The notes under the pieces are model-generated. The model was not told where the DNA came from, ran no database searches, and saw nothing but the letters and a program-made list of their open reading frames with translations. Below are positions 26,297 through 33,917 of a stretch of 64,000 nt of DNA, piece by piece (position 1 is the first letter of the stretch; each line of letters opens with the position of its first letter). Source of the stretch: JAHEEL01 sp963836085 (GTDB lineage Bacteria; Actinomycetota; Acidimicrobiia; Spongiisociales; UBA5794); contig CAWIHT010000013.1 in assembly GCA_963836085.1 (NCBI GenBank), positions 1 through 64,000 on the forward strand. Direction: 5' to 3'. Made by a program: the position numbers and the translations under genes.

Positions 26297-27268
26297 CTAT
26301 GTGACATCCAGCAAACCCAACTGAACCGGATCCTCCGTGTCAGGTGGAACCTCCACCGGTCCGGCGTTGAGCAATTCCGTCAGTTGCGGGCTCGACCGGA
26401 TCGGGACCGCGCCTTGCCGCTCAAGCGCAACGTTCCCTGGCCCTTCGCCGTCGCCCCTCCACACGGCGACGACACCGTTTGAGTTCCTGATGGCCTCCGT
26501 CGCCCCGGCCCAGGTACCGCCACTTCCCTCGTCGGTGGCGATCACGACCGCCAGTGAGCCGAGGGCGTAGATGAGTTTGTTGCGGGACATCGCCGCTCCT
26601 GCGGAGAACCCTGCCGACGGCGCTTGCTGGGTGATCAGGCAGGTGTCTCCCGCATCGAGAGCTCGGAGAATCTCAGAGTTCCGGATTCGGCCCTGCAGCG
26701 AATCGGCGAGGACCCCGATCACCTTGCCGTCGGCTTGATAGGCGGCGTTCATGGCGAGCTGATCCACGCCACGGGCTCCACCGGAGACGACCGGGCGGGA
26801 CAGAGCGACGGCTGTTGCCGCGATGTGTTGAGCGACCGCGGCGCCCTCGGATCGCACGTCGCGCGACCCCACGATTGCGATGCCATCGCCTGAGAGCAGA
26901 GATTGGTCTCCGGCACCGAACACCACCGGCGGGGCATCCCGGCCGAGACGGTCGACAAACGGCTGCGGGTAGTCGTCGTCGGCGATGGTCAGCGTCCAGA
27001 TCCCTTTCCGTTCGAACTCGCCGGCTGTCACCGTTGCGGCCGACGCGTCGATGAGCAGTTCGCGAATCGACGACGCCGTTTCTGAGTGGATGCCGGGGAT
27101 CCTCGCCAGGTCCAACTTCGGATCGAAGAGGTCGGCCGGTGTGAGACCGTTCTCGGCGAGGGCCTCAGAGAGCTCGTGCCATCGGGTCGGGGGCAACGAT
27201 GGGCGGTTCCTGTTCCCGAGCCGGGTGGTCAGGGCGATGACTGCCTTTGCATCGTTGGTGAAACTCAC
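26297..27268 (-). CDS. dprA: DprA/Smf-like DNA-processing protein (SLOG fold)
   Basis: A 323-residue protein of the DprA family. The N-terminal 100 residues include a helix-hairpin-like segment (LDLARIPGIHSETASSIREL). The Rossmann-like SLOG domain (about 110-290) has the family signatures in order: IAIVGSRDVRSEG, VVSGGARGVDQLAMNAAY, a central KVIGVLADSL strand, and AAMSRNKLIYALGSLAVVIA with the RN(K/R)LI motif, followed by GSGGTWAGATEAI. No C-terminal DML1 winged helix is seen. DprA proteins load RecA on single-stranded DNA during transformation; relatives occur in conflict systems. GTG at 27268 overlaps the helicase stop as GTGA, with GGAG 8 bases upstream, so the two proteins are translationally coupled and very likely act together. 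Confidence 0.85.
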   Translation of the reverse strand: MSFTNDAKAVIALTTRLGNRNRPSLPPTRWHELSEALAENGLTPADLFDPKLDLARIPGIHSETASSIRELLIDASAATVTAGEFERKGIWTLTIADDDYPQPFVDRLGRDAPPVVFGAGDQSLLSGDGIAIVGSRDVRSEGAAVAQHIAATAVALSRPVVSGGARGVDQLAMNAAYQADGKVIGVLADSLQGRIRNSEILRALDAGDTCLITQQAPSAGFSAGAAMSRNKLIYALGSLAVVIATDEGSGGTWAGATEAIRNSNGVVAVWRGDGEGPGNVALERQGAVPIRSSPQLTELLNAGPVEVPPDTEDPVQLGLLDVT

Positions 27269-29364
27269 GCGCCAGCTCCGGAGGTGTCGGCGAGAGCGAC
27301 AGGCTGTACCGGACCGGAACCGGCCGACCGGAGCTGGTGGCCGATCATCGTGAACGTCCACTTCGAGTCGGTCGTGTCGTCGAGGAGGAACACCGGCCCG
27401 GGACGGACTCTGGTGATTTCGAAGGCTCCGAGGACATTGCGGGCCTGCTGGCACGAATTCTCCCTGGTGTTCTGCGGAGGACGATCCGAGATCCGCCGAA
27501 CGGCATCGACGTGGGGGAGTTGGAGGCGGTCGCCGACCCGGCGGGCGAAGTCGGGGACGAGCGCGCCGCTCCTCGTCGACGGAACGCTCGTGATCCATGT
27601 CGGCCGTTCTTCGAACCGCCACGCCCGGATCATCGCAACGATCGCGTCGACGAGGTCTTCGGAGAATGCACCGTCGTCCTTGCCCTGCTTGACGAGTTGT
27701 GCCCAGCCCGGGTCGCCCCATCGGGTGAGAGACCGGCCGGGTTCGATGTTGAACTCCCTCAGGCTCATCTCGGTCGACAGACCGCAGGGGAGTTGGACCC
27801 TCGGTTTGATATCGATCTCAGATCTGCGGACCTGTTCGAGCGCCGCTTGAACGAGGGACGGGTCCACATCCGTGGGGAGGAGCTGGCCGACACAGTTCGC
27901 GCATCGTCCGCACGGCGACGCGCCGGGGTCGTCGAGTTCGCCTCGCAAGAGCTGCATCAGGCACGCGTCGGTGGTCGCATACTCCGCCATGGCGGCCTGC
28001 TCGATCCGGCGGTGCGCTGTGACGCCTTCGATTCGATCGGTCGGATACTCCCAGGGCATGGCGGATCGGAACCAACGTGTTCCTTCCCGGTACACGGCGC
28101 CTTCGACCTCGAGGATCTTCAGCATCGCTTCGATCCGCTTGCGGCGCGTGTTGACGAGCCCCTCGAGAACCGCCAGCGTCGAGCCGTCGGCATTGCCGAG
28201 AGCTTTGAGAACGGCCCCGGTCTCTTCTGGGGTCGGGAAGGCCTGATCGATGAACCAGTCCTGAATGTCTCGATCCTCGCCGCCCGTCAGGGCGATCCCG
28301 AAGGCACGATCGACGGCACGCCCTGCCCGGCCAACCTGCTGGTAGTAGGCGATTGGCGATCCCGGCGTCTGATAGTGGATGACGAACTCGATGAAGGGGT
28401 TGTCGTATCCCATTGCGAGGGCAGACGTCGCAACGACGACCTTCAGCTCACCGGCAGAGAGCTGGTGCTCGATCTCGAGTCGCTCCTCGACCGGGGTCGG
28501 TCCGGTGTAGGTCGCTGCCCCGATGTGCTGAGACCGTAGCCACGCGCCGACCCGCTCGGCGTCTGCGATCGTCAAGCAGTACACGATCCCGGAACCGTCG
28601 AGCCGGGGTATCTGCTGGGCAAGCCATGCCATCCGCTCAGCACGATCCGGCATATTGACTACCTGGAGGGCAAGGGAGTCTCTCTCGAGCGTCCCCCGGA
28701 AGACCTGCAGGTTGTCACCAAGCTGCGCAACCACATCGTCGACGACCCGGTCGTTGGCGGTCGCCGTCGTTCCAAGAACCGGAACGGTCGGAGCGAGAGC
28801 GTCGACGAGATGCTCGAGACGTCGATAGTCGGGCCGGAAGTCGTGGCCCCAATCGCTGATGCAGTGGACTTCGTCGATCACGAGCAACCCGATCGTGCGA
28901 AGGAGCGCCGGCATGACATCGGACCGGAACTGGGGGTTGTTGAGACGCTCGGGCGAGATGAGCAAGAGGTCGATCGTTCCACCTTCGATCGCTGCGAAGG
29001 TCGCATCCCAATCATCGCGATTCGACGAATTCACGGTCTGAGCGTTGATATCGAGGGCATCGGCCATGTCGAGCTGGTTGCGCATCAACGCGAGGAGCGG
29101 CGAGACGATGATCGTCGGACCGGCTCCCTGGGAACGCAGCATGGACGTGGCAATCAGGTACACCGCCGACTTGCCCCAACCGGTGCGCTGCACCACGAGC
29201 GCCCGGCCCCGGTCGCGCACGACGGTGCGAATGGCTTCGAGTTGGCCGTCGCGGAAGGTCGCGGCTGGGTTCTTGGTCAGTTGGCGGAGGAGCGCGAGTG
29301 CCTCGCCGTCGAGTTCGTTCATGGCTTGGATCGTATTGACCGCGGCCGACATACTCCGGGGCAT
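27265..29364 (-). CDS. RecQ-type helicase fused to a ComF-like phosphoribosyltransferase domain
   Basis: A 699-residue protein. The RecQ helicase core has VQRTGWGKSAVY (Walker A, K65), VIDEVHCISDWGHDFRPDY (DEVH, 164-167), LGTTATAN (motif III) and AYYQQVGRAGRA (motif VI). Zinc ligands Cys468, 485, 488 and 491 follow. A reduced winged-helix region covers about 500-580. The C-terminal 100 residues resemble ComFC-type phosphoribosyltransferases: DRPPQNTRENSCQQARNVLG, as in the RPPQ-QRxxNV stretch of ComFC, then VFLLDDTTDSKWTFTMIGHQ at the PRPP-loop position, with the usual TTG changed. No HRDC domain. It is coupled to dprA by GTGA. Combination with DprA suggests processing of foreign or single-stranded DNA. 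The start is ATG 29364 or 29352. Confidence 0.85.
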   Translation of the reverse strand: MPRSMSAAVNTIQAMNELDGEALALLRQLTKNPAATFRDGQLEAIRTVVRDRGRALVVQRTGWGKSAVYLIATSMLRSQGAGPTIIVSPLLALMRNQLDMADALDINAQTVNSSNRDDWDATFAAIEGGTIDLLLISPERLNNPQFRSDVMPALLRTIGLLVIDEVHCISDWGHDFRPDYRRLEHLVDALAPTVPVLGTTATANDRVVDDVVAQLGDNLQVFRGTLERDSLALQVVNMPDRAERMAWLAQQIPRLDGSGIVYCLTIADAERVGAWLRSQHIGAATYTGPTPVEERLEIEHQLSAGELKVVVATSALAMGYDNPFIEFVIHYQTPGSPIAYYQQVGRAGRAVDRAFGIALTGGEDRDIQDWFIDQAFPTPEETGAVLKALGNADGSTLAVLEGLVNTRRKRIEAMLKILEVEGAVYREGTRWFRSAMPWEYPTDRIEGVTAHRRIEQAAMAEYATTDACLMQLLRGELDDPGASPCGRCANCVGQLLPTDVDPSLVQAALEQVRRSEIDIKPRVQLPCGLSTEMSLREFNIEPGRSLTRWGDPGWAQLVKQGKDDGAFSEDLVDAIVAMIRAWRFEERPTWITSVPSTRSGALVPDFARRVGDRLQLPHVDAVRRISDRPPQNTRENSCQQARNVLGAFEITRVRPGPVFLLDDTTDSKWTFTMIGHQLRSAGSGPVQPVALADTSGAGA

Positions 29365-29379
29365 GGCGGATTCATCCGC
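29364..29379. promoter_or_regulatory. Palindrome at the helicase start
   Basis: GGCGGATTCATCCGCC is a perfect 7-base inverted repeat with a two-base centre that touches the first ATG of the helicase gene. It could be an operator, or a hairpin in the mRNA leader that limits translation from that ATG. Confidence 0.4.
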
Positions 29380-29453
29380 CGGCGACGCTTGACGGGTTCA
29401 GAAATCTGGGGCGGATGCCGATGCCTGGATAGAGGTCAGCACTGGGAGCGACC

Positions 29454-29630
29454 ATCACCGACACTCAACGCATTGCGCACCTGGAAGACAAAGTCGAGTT
29501 TCTCGATCTCTGCGTTGCCGACCTCCGTCGCTCTGTCGAAGCGCTCCATTCGCTGATCGACGAGATTCGCCGCGAACAGATCCATCTTGCAGTCCGTTCG
29601 GTCACCGTCCCGGTCGACACCGACGAATAG
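29454..29630 (+). CDS. SlyX-like small coiled-coil protein with ATC in place of a start
   Basis: A 58-residue frame closely resembling SlyX-type coiled coils: TDTQRIAHLEDKVEFLDLCV, then LRRSVEALHSLIDEIRRE and a TAG. The position where such proteins begin MTD is occupied by ATC ACC GAC, with GGGAG five bases before the ATC. An in-frame TAG lies 27 bases upstream, with no ATG, GTG or TTG in between. Either translation starts at ATC (known but rare), or the start was lost by mutation, or there is a sequence error. A possible promoter, TTGACG-17-CGGATG, lies at about 29390-29418. Function of SlyX-like proteins is unknown. It is divergent from the helicase gene. Confidence 0.55.
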   Translation: MTDTQRIAHLEDKVEFLDLCVADLRRSVEALHSLIDEIRREQIHLAVRSVTVPVDTDE

Positions 29631-29801
29631 GACGCTCCGGGCGGTCTACGCCGATGCGGTCGGCCATCCTGCACGGACAATCGGGCAGGACAGACCGGCG
29701 TGCTCGCGTGCCCCGGCACCGGTGACTCGAACCCGTCTCTCGCTCCGAAGCGCAATCCCGCCCGGTGTCTGGCACACTGTCGGTCGTGGGAGGGAGGACC
29801 C

Positions 29802-30182
29802 GTGAGCGACTGCCCATTCTGTGCCCGGATCGAAGACGGTGAAGTCATCGAGCAGTCGACGCTTGCGGTTGCGTTCGCAGACGCCTTCCCGATCTCGCCG
29901 GGCCATACCCTGGTCGTATCGCGGCGGCACGAAGCCGACTTCTTCGAATTGTCGGATATGGAACAGGCTGCGCTGTGGGTCGTGGCGCTGAGAGCGCGAG
30001 AGCGGATCATGGCCGACCACGCTCCGACGGGTTTCAACGTGGCGATCAACGTCGGTGCCGACGCCGGCCAGGCGGTCGACCATGCCCATCTCCACATCGT
30101 CCCGAGATACGCAGGGGATGTCGACGATCCTCGAGGCGGCGTGCGGTGGGTGATCCCCGAACACGCCCGGTATTGGGACTGA
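29802..30182 (+). CDS. HIT-family nucleotide hydrolase
   Basis: A 126-residue histidine-triad protein. SDCPFCARIEDGEVI at the start includes the CPFC zinc-type pair of the HINT/FHIT-like bacterial group, and near the C-terminus AVDHAHLHIVPRY is the HxHxHxx active-site triad. Such enzymes hydrolyse nucleoside phosphoramidates, dinucleoside polyphosphates or similar nucleotides. The GTG at 29802 has a strong GGGAGGGAGG site about 5 bases upstream. It ends 60 bases before the convergent glycosyltransferase. The substrate is not evident. Confidence 0.9.
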   Translation: MSDCPFCARIEDGEVIEQSTLAVAFADAFPISPGHTLVVSRRHEADFFELSDMEQAALWVVALRARERIMADHAPTGFNVAINVGADAGQAVDHAHLHIVPRYAGDVDDPRGGVRWVIPEHARYWD

Positions 30183-30241
30183 ACGCGGCGGCGACCTCGT
30201 CCCAACACGCGGTGGCAGGATTTCGCTGAGTCTCCGTCAGC

Positions 30242-31495
30242 TCATCTCGCCGGTCGTGCCGCAGTGTCGTGCTCGAGCAACTCCTCGAAGGCAGACGCGG
30301 CTGCTTCTGTTCCTCCCGACTCGGAGAAGGCGGCGGCGATCCGTTGCGCCCCAGCTTCCAGAGAGATGGCCTCGTTCACTGCCGACACCAGACGTGATGG
30401 ACCGAGGTTCTTCGCCGGAAGCCGTACTCCGGCGCCGGCATGTTCGACACGGCGTGCGACCTCGAGTTGGTCCCGACCGAACGGCACGACCACCACGGGA
30501 ACGCCGTGAGCGAGTGCGCGTTGGGTGATACCCATTCCGCCGTGACAGACCACGGCCGTCGCCCGGCGCAGGATGGCATCGTGAGGGATGAACCGTTCCA
30601 CCTTCGCGTGGGCCGATGGTTCGGTCGTCAGTTCGTCCGGACTGAAGGCTGCGCTGGTTCCCACGACGAAGAAGCCAGCATCCGGTAGCCCATCGAGGGC
30701 CGCCGTCAGGATCGCGGCGTCTTCCTGCCGTTCCGTGGAGCAGGTGACGAGAACAATCGGACGATCAGTCTCTGCCAACCAGCTGGGCTCCTCGGCCTCG
30801 GGGCCCCACGTTGCCGGACCCACGAACTCGAAGGCCTCCGGCCAGGTTTCACGCGGGTACTCGAGCGCCTCCGAGGTGAAGTAGATGACCCGAGGTGGTC
30901 TGGTCAGGAACTCCTCCATGCTGTCGAGCGGGGAGAGGTCGAGCCCGGTACGTTGGGCGTTGATACCGGGAAGCGCGAGCTTCCCCAACGTGCCGAAAGC
31001 CAGGGGACCGACGATCCCGTCCCTCAAGCGCCCCGACATGCCGGTCGACCGGCGCAGGCCAGGTCCGAACGGCGGTACACCTCGCCCCGGAAGGGCTGTG
31101 AAGTACGGTTGGAACGTCGCCCACGGCAGCCCGGAAGCTTCCGCTACCGCCTGAGCTCCCCACGTGTTTGTGTCCACCAGTAGGGCATCAGCGGAGGTCT
31201 GAGCGATGGCGCTGAGCATGTCGTCGACTTCGAGTGCGGCTCGATCCCCGAAGGTCTGCATTGCGATCTTGAGTGCCCCCACGGCATTGCTTGCACGCCA
31301 GTCCTCGAGCTCGATGGCCTCAATCTCGGGATCGATCGCTGCGGCACTCAATCCGAGGTCCTGGACCCTTCCCACTTCCTCGGAGAGGGTGCGGACGTGG
31401 ACAGCGTGGCCTCTTCGCCGCAGGTCCAGGGCGACTCCGAGCGCCGGGAACAGGTGTCCGCGGGCGGGGGAGGTGTATACGAGAATCGACGACAT
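30242..31495 (-). CDS. UGT-like (GT1) glycosyltransferase
   Basis: A 417-residue GT-B glycosyltransferase of the GT1/MGT type, which moves a sugar from a UDP- or TDP-sugar to a small hydrophobic acceptor with inversion. The N-terminus, ILVYTSPARGHLFPALGVA, is the acceptor-domain opening with the Gly-His catalytic motif. The donor domain carries VTCSTERQEDAAIL and the signature VVCHGGMGITQRALAHGVPV followed by VVPFGRDQ. Such enzymes inactivate macrolides or decorate natural products. The start ATG overlaps the stop of a TetR regulator by one base (TGATG), so regulator and enzyme are made from one mRNA. This suggests ligand-induced glycosylation, perhaps resistance, but the ligand is unknown. 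Confidence 0.88.
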   Translation of the reverse strand: MSSILVYTSPARGHLFPALGVALDLRRRGHAVHVRTLSEEVGRVQDLGLSAAAIDPEIEAIELEDWRASNAVGALKIAMQTFGDRAALEVDDMLSAIAQTSADALLVDTNTWGAQAVAEASGLPWATFQPYFTALPGRGVPPFGPGLRRSTGMSGRLRDGIVGPLAFGTLGKLALPGINAQRTGLDLSPLDSMEEFLTRPPRVIYFTSEALEYPRETWPEAFEFVGPATWGPEAEEPSWLAETDRPIVLVTCSTERQEDAAILTAALDGLPDAGFFVVGTSAAFSPDELTTEPSAHAKVERFIPHDAILRRATAVVCHGGMGITQRALAHGVPVVVVPFGRDQLEVARRVEHAGAGVRLPAKNLGPSRLVSAVNEAISLEAGAQRIAAAFSESGGTEAAASAFEELLEHDTAARPAR

Positions 31496-32154
31496 CAGGA
31501 ATTCTCCATTCCGTGCAGAAGGGACAACATGGTCAGTTCCGCCTCGTGTATTGAGAGGCCGAGGTCACGGCGCAACAGCTTCCACGTGCCCAGGTCGGTC
31601 GCGGCGATTGCGGCATGAATACGCCGTTCCCGTTCCTGTCCCTTCGTCCCCGCCAGGACAGCCGCGCAGTGCCTTTCGACCCACTCGCGATGGACCTCTC
31701 GGCCTTCCTGCACGGCCTCTCGCACGAGGGTCGAGTGGTGCTCCTGAGCGACAAGATGGAGGATGAGGTCACCATCGTCTTCATAGTGGTCGACGAGCGA
31801 GCGGAGGGCCGTCTCGAGCTCGGCATCGGGGGAGACCGCTCGTGATGCGGCGATTCGCTTTCTCTCGACGCTCGCCACGGATTCGAAGAGTTGCTCCTTG
31901 GATCCGTATCGCCGGAGGACCGTCTGTACGGTCACGCCAGCCTGGGCCGCCACAGTGCCCAAGGTCACATGGTCGAACGGCAATTCCCGAAAGGCGGACC
32001 GCGCCGCATCGAGGATCGCGTTCCCCGTGGCCTCGGCCGCCTCGGCACGAGCAGTCATCCGATACGGGCGCTTCGACGGCTCGTCCGGTACGAGACCTTG
32101 ATCGCCGACATCCGCGATCGATCGAACCTCTCTCGGTGTGGTTCCACTATTCAT
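31495..32154 (-). CDS. TetR-family regulator of the glycosyltransferase operon
   Basis: A 219-residue TetR regulator. After a 40-residue N-terminal extension, the HTH (about 45-90) reads ARSAFRELPFDHVTLGTVAA and AGVTVQTVLRRYGSKEQLFE. The C-terminal domain (about 105-219) is a helical ligand-binding region with many His and Glu residues. The stop codon overlaps the glycosyltransferase start. ATG 32154 lies inside an inverted repeat, and -35-like TTGACG is found upstream (32187-32192), so the mRNA may be leaderless and the repressor would block its own promoter. ATG 32058 (MTARAEAA) is an alternative start that would remove the extension. Confidence 0.85.
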   Translation of the reverse strand: MNSGTTPREVRSIADVGDQGLVPDEPSKRPYRMTARAEAAEATGNAILDAARSAFRELPFDHVTLGTVAAQAGVTVQTVLRRYGSKEQLFESVASVERKRIAASRAVSPDAELETALRSLVDHYEDDGDLILHLVAQEHHSTLVREAVQEGREVHREWVERHCAAVLAGTKGQERERRIHAAIAATDLGTWKLLRRDLGLSIHEAELTMLSLLHGMENS

Positions 32155-32170
32155 GTTAAAGAGGCTAACA
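32154..32170. promoter_or_regulatory. Inverted repeat at the TetR start, likely operator
   Basis: TGTTAAAGAGGCTAACA has arms TGTTA and TAACA separated by 7 bases. It covers the start region of the minus-strand TetR gene, downstream of a TTGACG box, and is a plausible site for auto-repression. Confidence 0.5.
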
Positions 32171-32211
32171 CCAAATATGGAGGGGCGTCAAACACTTTCG
32201 GATCCAAGCTC

Positions 32212-32807
32212 GTGGGGCCTCCCTCCGGCGCTTCTGTCATCCGCCTCGACCCGATCCTTCGGCTGTCGACGTATCCTGCGTTGGCCGTGATGGACGCGTT
32301 GGGCGTGGACGCTGGACAACTCCGGGCTCACGGTGCCGGATGCATCCTGGAGACGGGCGGGAACCAGTTCGGGGATCTGGTCAGGGTTCGGACCACCGTG
32401 TTCGATGTCACAACGATGAACGTCGTGAAGGCATACAAGCTGGCGGCGACCGCATCCGATGTGCTCGAGCTGTCGGACACTCCTTCTCGCCAAGTCGGCC
32501 ACACGTTCGACGTGGTACTCGTCATTGGGGCGACCGCCGGTCTCTCCGCTGAACTCGCCGGTCCCGAGACAATCAAGCACGTCTGCATGGGGTTGTATCG
32601 CCCTCGTTCTGAGGCACCGGACGGACGGCAGCGCGCTCTCGATCTGCTCCAGAAGTTCGCTGCGTTGGAAGCGAACCATCCGTACGGCCGGGTCCTCTCC
32701 GCGTTTCCCGGCTGGGCCGGCGCCGCCAACGGATGGTCGGGGCGGAGAGAAAGCCCGTTCGTCGCGACCATTGAGGGAGACATGTGGCCGACCCAGCGGT
32801 ACACCCG
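32212..32807 (+). pseudogene. Unrecognised plus-strand frame, probably lacking its 3' end
   Basis: From a GTG at 32212 the frame gives protein-like sequence for about 195 residues: VIRLDPILRLSTYPALAVMD, VKAYKLAATASDVLELSDTP, TFDVVLVIGATAGLSAELAG and LDLLQKFAALEANHPYG. Codon choice and composition fit a real gene better than the minus-strand frames, which are rich in His, Gln and Arg. There is no stop before the convergent Usp-CBS gene; beyond 32808 the frame becomes an obvious shadow. I infer a gene whose 3' end was lost or frameshifted. No family was recognised. Confidence 0.3.
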
Positions 32808-33767
32808 TCAGGGGAGATTGCTTCGCGCGAGGTCGGCAACCGTCACCGTCCCGACGATGCGGCGGCGGGAGTCGACCACCGGGATCGCACTTCCGGGATG
32901 GTTGTTGGTCAGGTCGGACGCATGGTCAAGGTCCTCGTCGGGGGAGAGGAACACCGGGCTCTCCATGATGTCACACAGTTCAAGGTCCGGCCGCGCCTGG
33001 AGCAACGCTTCATGGCGTATCAACCCGACGAGCTTCCCTCGTTCCGCAACGATGAGATGGTCGCTGTCTGCCAACTGCGCCGCGTCCGCTACTCGCATAT
33101 GGGGGCCAAACGCGGCGGCGGGTTGCATCACCTGGTAGACGCGTGGTGGCACGTGCTTCACAACGATCGTCCCGCTTGAAGCCTTGGCTTGGATACGGGC
33201 GCCGGGTCCGAAGAACTGGCGGTGGAACCAGGAGCCACCCGGAGCGCCCACGACGAGGAGCGTCCCCGCCGGGAGAGAATCCACCATCGCGGCAGGGCTC
33301 GGCGCCTGGATTGCCTCAGGGCGTACGCCCGGCAGATCCGAGGTGAGGTCCTCGAGAACCTCGAAGGCCCGGGTTCGTTCTCCGAACTCACTGTGGCCGT
33401 AGACGGCACGCACGTCGACCTGGAGTTCACGACCGAGGACATCCGCGAGGATGGCCGCCAGGCGCGAGTGGGGGCCGCTCCCGACGGCAGCCACAACTGA
33501 GCGCGTTTCGGATCGCGAGAACCCATGCGGCACCGCAACGTTGCACAGATCGACCGATTTGAGGTGCTTCGTGACGAGCAGGGACGCTCCATGCTCGATG
33601 CAAGAAGCGGCGACGTCGGCTCCGGCTCGAGTCGCGGTGCCTCCGCTCAGGACATCGGCGAGGGTCTGGCATTGTGCGCCGCGGGTCCACAGGACGGGGG
33701 TGGGGACGTAGCGCGCCGCTTCCTCGATCGGGACACCGTTCGTCGGAGGATTCACCGCGCCGGTCAT
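32808..33767 (-). CDS. Universal-stress-type protein with C-terminal CBS pair
   Basis: A 319-residue protein with two parts. Residues about 20-200 have the alternating strands and helices of Usp/HUP folds, including TLLVVGAPGGSWFHRQFFGPG, which corresponds to the nucleotide-binding GxxGxxxxxxxG loop of Usp proteins. Residues about 210-319 are a CBS pair: MRVADAAQLADSDHLIVAERG in the first and VFLSPDEDLDHASDL with SAIPVVDSRRRIVGTVT in the second, the usual adenine-nucleotide sensor. It is divergent from the antiporter gene, whose product also has Usp domains, so it probably senses energy or nucleotide state for the same ion-homeostasis function. The ATG lies 6 bases after a -10 box, so the mRNA looks leaderless. 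Confidence 0.75.
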   Translation of the reverse strand: MTGAVNPPTNGVPIEEAARYVPTPVLWTRGAQCQTLADVLSGGTATRAGADVAASCIEHGASLLVTKHLKSVDLCNVAVPHGFSRSETRSVVAAVGSGPHSRLAAILADVLGRELQVDVRAVYGHSEFGERTRAFEVLEDLTSDLPGVRPEAIQAPSPAAMVDSLPAGTLLVVGAPGGSWFHRQFFGPGARIQAKASSGTIVVKHVPPRVYQVMQPAAAFGPHMRVADAAQLADSDHLIVAERGKLVGLIRHEALLQARPDLELCDIMESPVFLSPDEDLDHASDLTNNHPGSAIPVVDSRRRIVGTVTVADLARSNLP

Positions 33768-33772
33768 ACGCA

Positions 33773-33803
33773 GATACTAGTATCACGACATGTATGTCGT
33801 CAA
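33773..33803 (-). promoter_or_regulatory. Promoter with two palindromes, Usp-CBS/antiporter gap
   Basis: For the minus-strand gene, -35 TTGACG (33798-33803), an 18-base spacer and -10 TAGTAT (33774-33779) lie 6 bases before the ATG. The -10 is inside GATACTAGTATC (33773-33784), a perfect palindrome. CGACATGTATGTCG (33786-33799, arms of 6 with two-base centre) fills the spacer and touches the -35. Both would hide the promoter when bound. Confidence 0.65.
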
Positions 33804-33917
33804 TTCGGTGTCGTGTGTTGTTCTTCCGATCGAAGCTGGCACTGTCGACAACCGCCCAACGAGCAACCCATGGGTTCGGGGCAGTCCGTTCTGCGCCCGG
33901 AACGTGAAGGTGTGAGC

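Noticed and set aside
29700..29780. tRNA-like stretch GGTGACTCGAACCC before the HIT gene
   Set aside because: On the minus strand it resembles a T-loop, but positions 49-53 and 61-65 do not pair and no acceptor or anticodon arm was found.
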